From Bacteroidia bacterium (GTDB lineage Bacteria > Bacteroidota > Bacteroidia > Chitinophagales > JAUHXS01), in contig JAUHXS010000015.1 in the NCBI GenBank assembly GCA_030426955.1, positions 1-55,739 of the forward strand: DNA of 55,739 bases, in the 5' to 3' direction. The notes under the pieces were generated by a model. That model had not been told where the DNA came from. It worked only from the letters and a program-made list of their open reading frames with translations, and ran no database searches. Positions 44,467 to 54,108 of this stretch are shown here, piece by piece. Numbering within the stretch: the first letter of the stretch is position 1; each line of letters opens with the position of its first letter. The position numbers and the translations under genes are program-made.

Positions 44467-45762
44467 ATGTTTCAAAAAAACAATAAAAAATTAATTAATG
44501 CTTGGTGCTTGTATGACTGGGGCAACTCAGCTTACAACTTGGTAATTACATCTACCATTTTCCCGATTTATTATACCATTGCCACTTCAACGGAAACATC
44601 AGATATGGTTGACTTTTTGGGCATTCAAATCGTCAACACTTCTCTATATACCTATGCCATTTCTTTTTCGTTTTTAGTTGTTGCGCTTACCTCTCCCCTT
44701 TTATCTGCCATATCTGACTACACAGGCAGCAAGAAAGGATTTATGCAATTTTTTACTTTTTTAGGTGCTATATCTTGCTCTTTGCTTTTCTTTTTCAAAG
44801 GTGAAAGTGTTGAGTATGGCATTATTTGTTTTGCCTTAGCGAGTGTTGGATATTCAGGGAGCTTGGTGTTCTACAATGCTTATTTGCCTGAGATAGCTAC
44901 TCCAGATCAACAGGATCGAGTTAGTGCCAAAGGCTTTGCACTAGGATATTTAGGGAGTTCTTTATTGCTGATTTTCAATTTAGTGATGATCCTAAACCCA
45001 TCACTATTCTCTATCACAACAAAGGGGGTCCCGTCTAGAGTTTCCTTCCTGTTAGTAGGTATTTGGTGGGCTGTATTCGCTGGTATCACGTTCTACCACT
45101 TACCTAAGAATATATTTAACAAAAAGCCTAAAGAAGGGAGATATATACTCAACGGATATAAAGAACTACAATCTGTATGGCAACAAATAAAAAAGATCAA
45201 GCACCTATCGAGATTTCTGTTTTCCTTTTTCTTTTTTACGATGGGAGTACAGACTGTTATGTATGTCGCGGCACTTTTTGGCGAAAAAGAACTTAAACTG
45301 GAAAGTGGTCAATTAATTACAACTATTTTAATCATTCAATTTGTCGGTATAGGTGGTGCCTACCTCTTTTCTTTCTTATCTAAAAAGCTAGGTAATGTAA
45401 ATGCGTTATTGATAGCTGTCTCATTTTGGATTTTGATTTGTATCGGCGCTTACTTTGTCTATTCTGTTTTTGAATTTTATGCCATTGCATTTTGCGTTGG
45501 TATCGTAATGGGTGGGATTCAAGCTTTGGCTAGATCTACTTACTCAAAACTGTTACCTGAAACACAAGACCATGCATCCTTTTTTAGTTTTTTTGATGTG
45601 TCAGAAAAAATTGCAATCGTATTGGGAACTGCATCCTATGGTCTTATTGAACAACTCACGCATAGCATGAGGAACTCAATCGTACTACTTACCGTTTACT
45701 TCATTGTAGGATTAATTTTACTACTTCGCCTAAAGAAAACACTACAAATTGAAAAGAACTAA
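44467..45762 (+). CDS. MFS transporter, UMF1/Atg22-like family
   Basis: A 431-aa protein with about 12 hydrophobic helices. The start INAWCLYDWGNSAYNLVITSTIFPIYY is the signature of the UMF1 branch of MFS transporters related to fungal Atg22. GGIQALARSTYSKLLPE near residue 355 is the second family motif. The substrate is unknown, though amino-acid efflux is often supposed. The start lies 174 bp from the divergent PorE-like gene. The 3' end overlaps the thioredoxin-like gene by 14 bases. Confidence 0.88.
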   Translation: MFQKNNKKLINAWCLYDWGNSAYNLVITSTIFPIYYTIATSTETSDMVDFLGIQIVNTSLYTYAISFSFLVVALTSPLLSAISDYTGSKKGFMQFFTFLGAISCSLLFFFKGESVEYGIICFALASVGYSGSLVFYNAYLPEIATPDQQDRVSAKGFALGYLGSSLLLIFNLVMILNPSLFSITTKGVPSRVSFLLVGIWWAVFAGITFYHLPKNIFNKKPKEGRYILNGYKELQSVWQQIKKIKHLSRFLFSFFFFTMGVQTVMYVAALFGEKELKLESGQLITTILIIQFVGIGGAYLFSFLSKKLGNVNALLIAVSFWILICIGAYFVYSVFEFYAIAFCVGIVMGGIQALARSTYSKLLPETQDHASFFSFFDVSEKIAIVLGTASYGLIEQLTHSMRNSIVLLTVYFIVGLILLLRLKKTLQIEKN

Positions 45763-46216
45763 GCTTTACTTACTTACCATTATTTTATTTGCAACACTTT
45801 CAACATATGCTCAAGAAAACTATGCTCCAGATACTAGTATGAGTTTAGACTATTTCAGAACTAATTTTGACCAACCAAAAGATGAAATATGGGTAGCTGA
45901 TTTTTGGGCATCATGGTGCGGCCCTTGTATCAAATCAATGCCTTACGTAAAGAAAATGCATCAAAAGTATCAAGATAAAGGTGTTAAGATATTAAGCGTT
46001 TCTATTGATAAGAAAGAAGATGCTTGGACCAAGGCATTAAACCGAATTCGACCCGAATGGACACAAATCAGAATCCCAGGAAACAATAACGTTAAACTCA
46101 AAAAGGCTTTTCCCTTTAAAAAGATACCAGCAGCTTACATTATACTAAAAGACGGAACAGTTAAGACACTTGAAACGATTTACGACTTGGATAATGAACT
46201 CAAAAGGCTACTATAA
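45749..46216 (+). CDS. Secreted thioredoxin-like protein (TlpA type), TTG start
   Basis: A 155-aa protein with redox motif W56-C57-G-P-C60 in VADFWASWCGPC and the fold continuing through VKILSVSIDK and FPFKKIPAAYI, whose cis-Pro is visible. Starting at TTG 45749 gives a good signal peptide (LYLLTIILFATLSTYA); the first ATG (45839) would remove it, so the TTG start, inside the MFS gene, is preferred. It should act in the periplasm in thiol-disulfide exchange. The two genes are translationally coupled. Confidence 0.85.
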   Translation: MKRTKLYLLTIILFATLSTYAQENYAPDTSMSLDYFRTNFDQPKDEIWVADFWASWCGPCIKSMPYVKKMHQKYQDKGVKILSVSIDKKEDAWTKALNRIRPEWTQIRIPGNNNVKLKKAFPFKKIPAAYIILKDGTVKTLETIYDLDNELKRLL

Positions 46217-46221
46217 AATCA

Positions 46222-46252
46222 AAACTAGAGACTTTAAAACTAAACCTAGTTT
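46222..46252. terminator. Possible bidirectional hairpin between convergent genes
   Basis: AAACTAG (46222-46228)/CTAGTTT (46246-46252) in the 34-bp gap between the thioredoxin-like and GAPDH genes. The stem is only 7 bp, so support is weak. Confidence 0.3.
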
Positions 46253-47702
46253 AATAGTAAACCAGCCTCCTTACTTTAGCAATATATTTCGCTAATCTAA
46301 ACACTTGCTTAGTATACCCATACTCATTATCATACCAAACGTAAAGCACGATATCTTTGTTATTTGGAGCAACAATGGTAGAAGGACCATCAACGATTGA
46401 TGGATGCGGATTGCCAATCATATCACTGGATACCGTCTCTTCTGATACAGAATATTGAATTTGCTCAACAAGGTTACCTTCTAAAGAGATTTTTCTCAGA
46501 AACTCATTCAAAGTCTCTTTCGTTGTTTCCGACTTGAGCTTAAGATTTAATATCGCTAAAGAAACGTTTGCCGTCGGCACACGCACTGCATTTCCAGTCA
46601 ATTTGCCTTTTAGGTGAGGCAATACTTTTGCGACTGCTTTTGCAGCGCCCGTTTCAGTAATTACCATATTCAGAGGAGCAGCACGTCCTCTTCTCGGCTT
46701 TTTATGAAAGTTATCGAGTAAATTTTGATCATTTGTATAAGAGTGAACAGTTTCTACATGGCCTTGCTCAATCCCTAATTCTTTATCCAAAGCATAGATT
46801 ACTGGCGAAATAGCATTTGTTGTGCAAGATGCTGCCGAGAATATTTTTTCGTTATCTAAATCCAGCTCCTTATGATTAATCCCATGAACAATGTTAGGCA
46901 AGTCGCCTTTACCTGGTGCAGTAAGTAAAACTTGGCTAATACCTTTAGCCTTTAAATGTATAGAAAGTGCCTCTCTATCTCTAAAAGCACCTGTATTATC
47001 AATTAGTAATGCATTATTAATATCATAGGCAGTATAGTCAATATCCCCAGGATCTTTGGAGGTTATCATTTGAATGGTATGACCATTAGCGATAATTGCC
47101 TTGTTTTCCAAATCTTCGATAACTGTGCCCTTGAAACTTCCATGCACAGAGTCCCTCCTTAACAAACTGGCTCTTTTGACGATATCGTCATCAGAATTAC
47201 TTCTGGTAACAATTGCTCTAAGCCTTAATTGCTCTCCTTTACCTGCTTGACTAATAATTTCCCTTGCAGCTAGCCTTCCAATACGACCAAATCCAAAAAG
47301 CACCACGTCTTTAGGTTTAAGAGAACTCTTATCACTTCCTATGAAGTTGCCAAGTTTATCGTTAATAAACTCAGACTCGCTATTATAGCTAGCTTTCTCT
47401 TTAAGCCATTCTATACCAAGTTTCCCAAGGTCTATTTTCGAGGGAGCGAGGTCTAAGCTTGATAATTCTTTTGCAATTTTTAAACTTTGCTCAACTTTCA
47501 ATTCTATTTGAGTAACCTCTTGAGCACTATGGTGATAATAGGTAATCTCTCTTGCGCTAATATCAACAAGTGGTTTCCTAAAAAAGACCAACTCTACTGA
47601 TCTCTCATAACAAAGCTTTCCGATAATATTAATTAATTCAAAAGCAGCTTTCTCCTGATTGATCCAAGTGCTTAACCCGGATGCATAAAGTGTCTCTGGC
47701 AT
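46251..47702 (-). CDS. gap: Glyceraldehyde-3-phosphate dehydrogenase, N-terminally extended form
   Basis: A 483-aa protein. A normal GAPDH of about 345 residues starts near residue 132: NAD-binding G137-F-G-R-I-G-R143, catalytic C293 in SAASCTTNAISP, active-site His in VHSYTNDQNLLDNFHKKPRRGR, and C-terminal WYDNEYGY. The first 130 residues are an extra helical domain of unknown role (with YYHHSAQE and LGKLGIEWLKE). Long GAPDHs of this kind occur as second copies in Bacteroidota and related phyla. Whether it works in glycolysis or gluconeogenesis cannot be told. It lies 21 bp after the sigma-factor gene on the same strand. Confidence 0.93.
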   Translation of the reverse strand: MPETLYASGLSTWINQEKAAFELINIIGKLCYERSVELVFFRKPLVDISAREITYYHHSAQEVTQIELKVEQSLKIAKELSSLDLAPSKIDLGKLGIEWLKEKASYNSESEFINDKLGNFIGSDKSSLKPKDVVLFGFGRIGRLAAREIISQAGKGEQLRLRAIVTRSNSDDDIVKRASLLRRDSVHGSFKGTVIEDLENKAIIANGHTIQMITSKDPGDIDYTAYDINNALLIDNTGAFRDREALSIHLKAKGISQVLLTAPGKGDLPNIVHGINHKELDLDNEKIFSAASCTTNAISPVIYALDKELGIEQGHVETVHSYTNDQNLLDNFHKKPRRGRAAPLNMVITETGAAKAVAKVLPHLKGKLTGNAVRVPTANVSLAILNLKLKSETTKETLNEFLRKISLEGNLVEQIQYSVSEETVSSDMIGNPHPSIVDGPSTIVAPNNKDIVLYVWYDNEYGYTKQVFRLAKYIAKVRRLVYY

Positions 47703-47723
47703 ATATTCTACGTTTTTAGAAAA

Positions 47724-48590
47724 TTATCCTAAGTAAGATTTCAATAGCTTACTTCTAGACGTAGAACGCAATTTGTTAATTGCCTTGTCCTTGATCTGAC
47801 GCACACGCTCTCTAGTCAACCCAAACTTCTCACCAATATCTTCCAAAGACATACTATGCTCAATTCCAATTCCGAAATAAAGCTTAATCACATCTTTTTG
47901 ACGATCGGTAAGCGTAGACAAAGATCTTTCGATTTCTTTTCTTAATGACTGGCTGTACTCCAACTCTACATCTGTATCGGGAGCATTTGTATTTTCTAGT
48001 ACATCAAGCAACGAGTTGTCTTCACCTTCAGCAAAAGGTGCATCAACAGAAACGTGTCTTGCAGCAACACCTAATGTTGTTTCAACTTCTTCTTTTGCAA
48101 TTTCCAACACGTCTGCTAGCTCTTCAGGAGATGGTTCTCTCTCAAATTCTTGCTCTAAAGCAGAAAATGCTTTATTGATTTTGTTTAATGATCCTACTTT
48201 ATTTAATGGTAGTCTAACAATTCTAGATTGTTCTGCTAGTGCTTGTAATATAGACTGACGAATCCACCACACCGCATAAGAAATAAATTTAAACCCTCTT
48301 GTTTCATCAAATCTTTGGGCAGCTTTGATCAAACCAAGATTTCCTTCATTAATCAAATCACTCAACGACAAGCCTTGATTTTGATATTGCTTTGCAACTG
48401 ATACAACGAACCTCAAGTTTGCCTTAGTCAGTTTCTCTAAAGCAATTTGATCCCCCTCTTTAATTCTTTTCGCTAAATCAACCTCTTCTTCTGGAGTTAA
48501 CAAGTCAACCTTTCCAATTTCTTGTAAATATTTTTCAAGCGATTGGCTCTCTCTATTAGTGATTGATTTTGTGATTTTTAACTGCCGCAT
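47724..48590 (-). CDS. rpoD: Primary RNA polymerase sigma factor (RpoD/SigA, Bacteroidota type)
   Basis: A 288-aa protein lacking region 1.1. Region 1.2/2 is [21 protein letters not shown], then [33 protein letters not shown] and [10 protein letters not shown]; region 3 follows, then region 4 [20 protein letters not shown], ending LLKSYLG. The length and ending are typical of the Bacteroidota primary sigma, which recognises TTTG/TAnnTTTG promoters. Its own upstream region carries such a promoter. Confidence 0.95.
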   Translation of the reverse strand: MRQLKITKSITNRESQSLEKYLQEIGKVDLLTPEEEVDLAKRIKEGDQIALEKLTKANLRFVVSVAKQYQNQGLSLSDLINEGNLGLIKAAQRFDETRGFKFISYAVWWIRQSILQALAEQSRIVRLPLNKVGSLNKINKAFSALEQEFEREPSPEELADVLEIAKEEVETTLGVAARHVSVDAPFAEGEDNSLLDVLENTNAPDTDVELEYSQSLRKEIERSLSTLTDRQKDVIKLYFGIGIEHSMSLEDIGEKFGLTRERVRQIKDKAINKLRSTSRSKLLKSYLG

Positions 48591-48624
48591 ATTACAATTA
48601 CAATTTTAGTTGGGTTCGAAAAAA

Positions 48625-48655
48625 CAAAGTTAAACAACTTTGGAATTAAAGTCAA
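48625..48655 (-). promoter_or_regulatory. Promoter of the sigma-factor gene
   Basis: On the - strand, TTG (48653-48655), a 20-bp spacer and TAACTTTG (48625-48632), matching the Bacteroidota consensus, 35 bp before the start codon. Confidence 0.65.
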
Positions 48656-48784
48656 TTTTATTTTCCTATAGAAAGAACGATAATATAGGTTAGATTATTA
48701 TGATGTATAGCTTTCAAATTATTTAATGGCTTAAACGTTATTTGATCGACTATCATAGAAAGTTGAAATTATAAACTAAAAATA

Positions 48785-48915
48785 AGATGTTAGGAATGAG
48801 GAGTTAGGAACAAGGAATGAGAGAAAACAGGAACGCTTGAACTGACCTTATCAAACCTCCCGACGCCCAAACTACGAACCATGAACTATAGACTACTAAC
48901 TATTCAACTATAAAC
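48785..48915. repeat. Low-complexity repeated words between rpoD and hmgA
   Basis: The 374-bp gap 48591-48964 has no gene. It contains GTTAGGAATGAG and GTTAGGAACAAG side by side (48789-48814), then GGAATGAG, and later a run of ACTA/CTAT words (48867-48913). These look like degenerate short tandem repeats; no hairpin or open frame of value is seen. Confidence 0.4.
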
Positions 48916-48964
48916 CATTTTACATATTGAATTTTGACTCTCTTTTTAGTAACTTAGCCTTACT

Positions 48965-50125
48965 ATGCCATTTTACCACAAACTTGGGAAAATACCTCCC
49001 AAAAGACATACACAATTCAGAAAGCCAAATGGTGATCTATATTATGAGCAATTGTTTGGCACAATTGGTTTTGATGGTATGTCATCTAATCTGTATCACG
49101 AACACAGACCAACGCAGGTAAAATCAATCGGCAAAAGATACAATGTTACTCCGAAAGTCGCAGAAGCTAATAATATAAAATCTTATCGGTTTCGAGGTTT
49201 CCAAGTGGCTCCAGAAGATGATTATTTAGACAGCAGAAAAGTTGTGCTAACCAATAGTGACTGCAATATCATTTTAGCAGCTCCAAAAACTTCGACTAAA
49301 GAATACTTTTATAAAAATACGGATGCTGATGAGCTAATATTCATTCACAAGGGATCAGGAAAGCTGAGAACACTACTAGGTAACTTAGATTTTAAATACG
49401 GAGATTATCTTTTAATTCCTAGAGGAATTATTTATAAAATGGATTTTGACTCTACAGATAATAGGCTTTTTATAGTAGAATCTTATAGACCGATATATAC
49501 TCCTAAAAGGTATAGAAATTGGTTTGGACAATTACTAGAGCATTCTCCTTTTTGCGAAAGAGATTTAAGAAAACCAGAAGAGCTAGAAACCTATGATGAG
49601 AAGGGAGACTTTTTAATCAAAGTTAAGAAGCAAAATGAGATTATTGATATGACTTATGCCACTCATCCATTTGATGTTATTGGTTATGATGGATTCAACT
49701 TTCCATATGCATTCTCAATTCACGATTTTGAGCCCATCACGGGCCGTATACACCAACCACCTCCTGTGCATCAAACTTTTGAAACAGATGCTTTTGTAGT
49801 GTGTAGTTTTGTTCCAAGATTATACGATTATCATCCAGATTCTATACCAGCTCCATACAACCACAGCAATATAGACTCAGACGAGGTATTATACTACGTT
49901 GATGGTGACTTTATGAGTAGAAATGATATTGATGCAGGGCATATATCTCTACATCCGGCAGGAATCCCCCATGGTCCTCACCCGGGAGCAACAGAGCGAA
50001 GTATTGGCGAAAAAGCTACGGAAGAATTAGCAGTAATGGTTGATACGTTTAAACCTTTAAAAGTTACAGAAGAAGCAATGAAAATTGCTGATGAAGCATA
50101 TCATAAATCCTGGTTAGAAGATTAA
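48965..50125 (+). CDS. hmgA: Homogentisate 1,2-dioxygenase
   Basis: A 386-aa protein with the cupin-fold HmgA plan: MPFYHKLGKIPPKRHTQFRK at the start and NLYHEHRPTQV. Near the centre and C-terminus lie the metal-ligand region (ITGRIHQPPPVHQTFE) and the HPAGIPHGPHPGATE segment with the catalytic histidines. It opens the aromatic ring of homogentisate to maleylacetoacetate. hppD follows after 20 bp, giving two consecutive steps of tyrosine breakdown. The upstream TTG frame at 48927 is not the start. Confidence 0.95.
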   Translation: MPFYHKLGKIPPKRHTQFRKPNGDLYYEQLFGTIGFDGMSSNLYHEHRPTQVKSIGKRYNVTPKVAEANNIKSYRFRGFQVAPEDDYLDSRKVVLTNSDCNIILAAPKTSTKEYFYKNTDADELIFIHKGSGKLRTLLGNLDFKYGDYLLIPRGIIYKMDFDSTDNRLFIVESYRPIYTPKRYRNWFGQLLEHSPFCERDLRKPEELETYDEKGDFLIKVKKQNEIIDMTYATHPFDVIGYDGFNFPYAFSIHDFEPITGRIHQPPPVHQTFETDAFVVCSFVPRLYDYHPDSIPAPYNHSNIDSDEVLYYVDGDFMSRNDIDAGHISLHPAGIPHGPHPGATERSIGEKATEELAVMVDTFKPLKVTEEAMKIADEAYHKSWLED

Positions 50126-50145
50126 AGTTTATCAAAAATAAAATC

Positions 50146-51306
50146 ATGGCAGAAATAAAAGATTTAAAAAACTTACAAAATACAGAATACTCGCTAAAGA
50201 AGTTATTCGGCGAAGCAGAAGATTTCCTTCCATTGTTAGGGACTGACTACGTAGAACTCTACGTGGGCAATGCTAAGCAATCTGCACTTTTTTATAAAAC
50301 CGCTTTTGGCTTTCAATCTGAGGCATATTCAGGCTTAGAAACGGGTGTCAAGGACAAGGTTTCTTATGTTTTAAAGCAAGATAAAATAAGGCTAGTACTA
50401 ACAACCTCATTAGTTGAGGGCGGTCCAATAAACGAACATATCAACAAGCATGGAGATGGCGTAAAAGTAGTTGCTCTATGGGTAGAAGATGCAACTAAAG
50501 CATGGGAAGAAACCACTAAAAGGGGAGCAAAATCTTTTATGGAACCAACAAGAGAAGAAGATGAGCATGGACACATCATCCGTTCCGGAATCCACACTTA
50601 TGGAGAAACAGTACATATTTTTGTAGAGCGAAAAAACTATACCGGTGTATTCTTGCCTGGTTATAAAAAATGGGAATCACATTATAATCCTGAGCCTGTA
50701 GGCCTAAAATTTATTGATCACATGGTTGGTAATGTAGGGTGGAATGAGATGAATAAATGGTGTGAGTTTTATGCCAAAGTAATGGGGTTTGCGCAAATTA
50801 TATCTTTTGACGATAAAGATATATCAACCGAATATACTGCTTTGATGAGTAAAGTAATGTCTAATGGTAATGGTAGAATCAAATTCCCAATTAATGAACC
50901 AGCTGAAGGCAGAAAAAAGTCACAAATAGAGGAATATATAGATTTCTATAATGGGGCTGGTGTTCAACATATTGCAGTTGCTACAGACGACATTGTATCA
51001 ACTGTATCTGCTATGAGAGACAGGGGAGTAGAGTTCTTATATGTACCTGATAATTATTATGATGATCTTCTTGAAAGAGTTGGAGAAATTGATGAAGATG
51101 TTGAAGTACTAAAACAACATGGTATATTAATCGATAGAGATGATGAGGGATACTTACTTCAACTATTTACAAAACCTGTAGTTGACAGACCAACTATGTT
51201 TTTTGAGATTATTCAAAGAAAGGGCGCACAATCTTTTGGAAAAGGAAACTTCAGGGCACTCTTCGAAGCGATTGAAAGAGAACAGGAGAATAGAGGAACA
51301 TTATAA
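50146..51306 (+). CDS. hppD: 4-hydroxyphenylpyruvate dioxygenase
   Basis: A 386-aa protein with two vicinal-oxygen-chelate domains. The Fe(II) ligands are visible in FIDHMVGN (His), GVQHIAVATDD (His) and MFFEIIQR (Glu); the C-terminal GKGNFRALFEAIEREQENRGTL is typical of HPPD. It converts 4-hydroxyphenylpyruvate to homogentisate, the substrate of the upstream gene product. The pair forms an operon for tyrosine/phenylalanine catabolism. Confidence 0.96.
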   Translation: MAEIKDLKNLQNTEYSLKKLFGEAEDFLPLLGTDYVELYVGNAKQSALFYKTAFGFQSEAYSGLETGVKDKVSYVLKQDKIRLVLTTSLVEGGPINEHINKHGDGVKVVALWVEDATKAWEETTKRGAKSFMEPTREEDEHGHIIRSGIHTYGETVHIFVERKNYTGVFLPGYKKWESHYNPEPVGLKFIDHMVGNVGWNEMNKWCEFYAKVMGFAQIISFDDKDISTEYTALMSKVMSNGNGRIKFPINEPAEGRKKSQIEEYIDFYNGAGVQHIAVATDDIVSTVSAMRDRGVEFLYVPDNYYDDLLERVGEIDEDVEVLKQHGILIDRDDEGYLLQLFTKPVVDRPTMFFEIIQRKGAQSFGKGNFRALFEAIEREQENRGTL

Positions 51307-51357
51307 CACATAGACTCTAAGTCAAATTGATTCTAAGCCTCATCTAAAGAATCTATA

Positions 51358-52062
51358 TTGCTCCAAAGGTTAAGTCTATTATTGCTTATTTTCTGTTTAA
51401 CTGGCTTAACTTTTGGAGCTACTCCACACAAAAAGAAAAGGTTTAAAAGAGATGGGCACCCTGTAAATTTTGGCATTCACTTAGGTGGAAGCTTTGCGAA
51501 TCAGACCGTATTACTTGATGACAAACCTGTAAATGCAAATAATATTCCTAGGTATTTTGCCACAGGTGGATTATTTACTGACATTCGGTTTACAAGACGC
51601 AAATACATTGCCATAGATATTGGCTACAGTGCCAAAGGCTCTAGAAACATACCTTTATATAGCGACTACTTTGCACCTGAGAAGTTTCAAGAGGTAAGCA
51701 AAAATCACTTAAATTACTTCTCAAGTAGCTTGTTACTCAAACATGACATCATTGGAGAATTTGCCTCCGTTTGCACGAAAGGAAAGTGCTACGACAAATT
51801 TTGCGGAGTCTATCTACTTGGAGGTGTTCGAGCAGATTTGTTAATTGGCTCCAACAATAAGAAACTGTATGAGCAAATTGACGCTACCGCATATTCAAGC
51901 ATTTTAGGCTACAAGGCAGGAATTGGCATAAGAGGCTGGTTTTGGGCAACTCAACTTTCCTTTAATGGCGACTTTAATGAAGCCATAGTAATTGATAACA
52001 GCAATTACAAAATCAGCAATTACTTTTTAGACCTTACGTTTAGTATTTTTTTAGAGAAATAA
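51358..52062 (+). CDS. Outer-membrane beta-barrel protein, TTG start
   Basis: A 234-aa protein. No ATG occurs near the start; TTG 51358 gives a signal peptide (LSLLLLIFCLTGLTFGA) and is preferred. The rest has alternating beta strands (VNFGIHLGGSFANQ; IAIDIGYSAKGS; YFSSSLLLKHDI; ILGYKAGIGIRGWFW; YFLDLTFSIFLEK), resembling the PorT-like/outer-membrane-protein-beta-barrel families of Bacteroidota. Ligand or role unknown. The stop codon is directly adjacent to that of the convergent gene. Confidence 0.7.
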   Translation: MLQRLSLLLLIFCLTGLTFGATPHKKKRFKRDGHPVNFGIHLGGSFANQTVLLDDKPVNANNIPRYFATGGLFTDIRFTRRKYIAIDIGYSAKGSRNIPLYSDYFAPEKFQEVSKNHLNYFSSSLLLKHDIIGEFASVCTKGKCYDKFCGVYLLGGVRADLLIGSNNKKLYEQIDATAYSSILGYKAGIGIRGWFWATQLSFNGDFNEAIVIDNSNYKISNYFLDLTFSIFLEK

Positions 52063-53982
52063 TTACAGCACAGTTATGTTACCAATCTGATTGCCTTTTT
52101 CTCCTGATACAGCTTGGTAAGTGATGTGATAACTATACACTCCAACGTTTACTTGCATTTTGTCATAAACACCATCCCAAACTTCACTATCATTCATTTT
52201 TGCTTCAAAAACGAGTAAGCCATACCTATCAAATATTTTCAAATTATAATCCACGATATTTTCTGTATAGACCCGAAATAAACTGCTCATATTGTTAACC
52301 CTAAAAGCATTCGGAATAAACATGATTGGACGGCAATTTTCAAAAACAATACCTATTGTGTCAGACGATTCACACCCCCAATGATCCTCTGTCGCAACAA
52401 TATATTCACCTGATTCATAAACTGTAATTGCTTGTTCCAAACTACCTGTTGACCAGAGTCTACTCTGAACATTTGTTTGAGAATCTCTTACTATCAACCC
52501 ATCAATATTTTCACATAATATGGTATCTTCTCCAATAAATGAGGGATTATAACTCGTATAAACGACTTCAGAAATCGTATCTCTCCAATAATTACACTTA
52601 TCGGCAACCAACATAGTAATGGTATCAACTCCTACATGATCACTATAAAAACTTACACTTTGCAAAGTATCTAGCACACTATCGCCTAAAAGCCAAGTAC
52701 GACTGGCAATAAAAGATTGCGAGGAGTCAACAATATCAAGACTACCTTCTTTACAGATAACACTATCATGCATATGTATTTTAGCACTTATATTCCACTT
52801 CTCACTATACTCCGGATCCAAATAACTTTGAACAAAGTTAGGTGCTGAAATTGCCTGATATGGCATCTCGAAAGACTTTGGAACATAGTTACAAGCTATC
52901 CCCTTTTTATCAGGCTCATTAATAACACCTAAAGAGTCTTCCTGCCATTTAAATACATATATTTTCCCATTTGGTGCCAATGCTATATCATAAAATTCAT
53001 CTTCATTAGATATGAGTCTTGGCCAAGATTCTAAAATAACCTCAGAATTAACAATACTTATTGAGTCAGGGCTTGATAGATCATATTGCAATAACATTCC
53101 AGTATCTATTCCTGCTAAAGCCTTTATGGTCAAATACAACTTATGACTTGACCTAGAAAATGTTGCGTGTTCTCCAAACTTTCTATTACTAAGCCTAATC
53201 GGATTACTAACTATTCCTGTCTCATTGTTAAAAGAATATAAATCTTGATAATGCCTTGTAGACATCGCAATCCATTTGCCATTAGGGGAAAAACAAATTG
53301 CAAGGGGAGCGGCGGAGAGGGAAAAACCGGACGGGAAATCTTCATTAATACTATCTCCACAAAAAGACTCAACCGTATCAATAATACCTTCTGTCGAGAC
53401 AAGCCATGAAATAAATCTTATTCCTTTTACTCTAGCTGTCACCCATATATCCCTTTTATTAGCATGATGTACTGCACTAAGACCTTCATAAGATAGGCCA
53501 TTCAAAGTTTGATTTTTTGAAAGCACCTCCCCTCTTCCACTATCCCCATTAACATTAATTATCGTTAAGCTAATCCCATGATGTGTACTAAAAGCATCTG
53601 TTATATCATCTGCGACAAATACGTAGTATATTGAGTCATTTCCGGGTAAAGGGAAAATTATTGGACCTTGCTTGCTACTATTATGTCCACCAATATCATC
53701 GCCATTTTTTATAACAACACCTGCAGTATCATAAATATTAAAACCATCCGTTGAATACAACAATTCTCCTGTACAGGGATCAGATATACATGAAGGCGAC
53801 TCAAAATAATTGATAAATGTATTGGGATTATTTTCAATTATAGGATCTTCATATAATTCTCCAGAAAATTTAAACTTAAAAGCCGCATGAAATCGCCAAG
53901 AATGAGCTTCCTTTTGAGCACTTAAGTCGATATAAAAAGCTACAAGTAGAACAAGTATCAGTAATATTTTTTTCAAAAACAT
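52063..53982 (-). CDS. Secreted protein with propeller-like N-terminus and CHU (type B) sorting domain
   Basis: A 639-aa protein with signal peptide (ILLILVLLVAFYIDLSA). Residues 25-390 look like a beta-propeller of the family common in gliding bacteria (SCISDPCTGELLYSTDGFNIYD; IIFPLPGNDSIYYVFVADD; MPYQAISAPNFVQSYLDP). A short Ig/PKD-like part follows, then the C-terminal domain FIPNAFRVNN...LKIFDRYGLLVFE...WDGVYD...GVYSYHITY, ending GNITVL, for T9SS export. The usual FTPNGDG motif is changed to FRVNNMS. No PorP/SprF gene is adjacent, so it would rely on the one at 34 kb or one elsewhere. Confidence 0.82.
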   Translation of the reverse strand: MFLKKILLILVLLVAFYIDLSAQKEAHSWRFHAAFKFKFSGELYEDPIIENNPNTFINYFESPSCISDPCTGELLYSTDGFNIYDTAGVVIKNGDDIGGHNSSKQGPIIFPLPGNDSIYYVFVADDITDAFSTHHGISLTIINVNGDSGRGEVLSKNQTLNGLSYEGLSAVHHANKRDIWVTARVKGIRFISWLVSTEGIIDTVESFCGDSINEDFPSGFSLSAAPLAICFSPNGKWIAMSTRHYQDLYSFNNETGIVSNPIRLSNRKFGEHATFSRSSHKLYLTIKALAGIDTGMLLQYDLSSPDSISIVNSEVILESWPRLISNEDEFYDIALAPNGKIYVFKWQEDSLGVINEPDKKGIACNYVPKSFEMPYQAISAPNFVQSYLDPEYSEKWNISAKIHMHDSVICKEGSLDIVDSSQSFIASRTWLLGDSVLDTLQSVSFYSDHVGVDTITMLVADKCNYWRDTISEVVYTSYNPSFIGEDTILCENIDGLIVRDSQTNVQSRLWSTGSLEQAITVYESGEYIVATEDHWGCESSDTIGIVFENCRPIMFIPNAFRVNNMSSLFRVYTENIVDYNLKIFDRYGLLVFEAKMNDSEVWDGVYDKMQVNVGVYSYHITYQAVSGEKGNQIGNITVL

Positions 53983-54108
53983 ACCAAAACTTACAAAAAC
54001 AGCTTTATTACTAAAAGCAAAAATTTAAAAATTATATTTTTTTTAATATTTACAATCTAAATATTAAATATTAAATTACAGAAACTTAAATAATTAAATT
54101 ATATTAAT

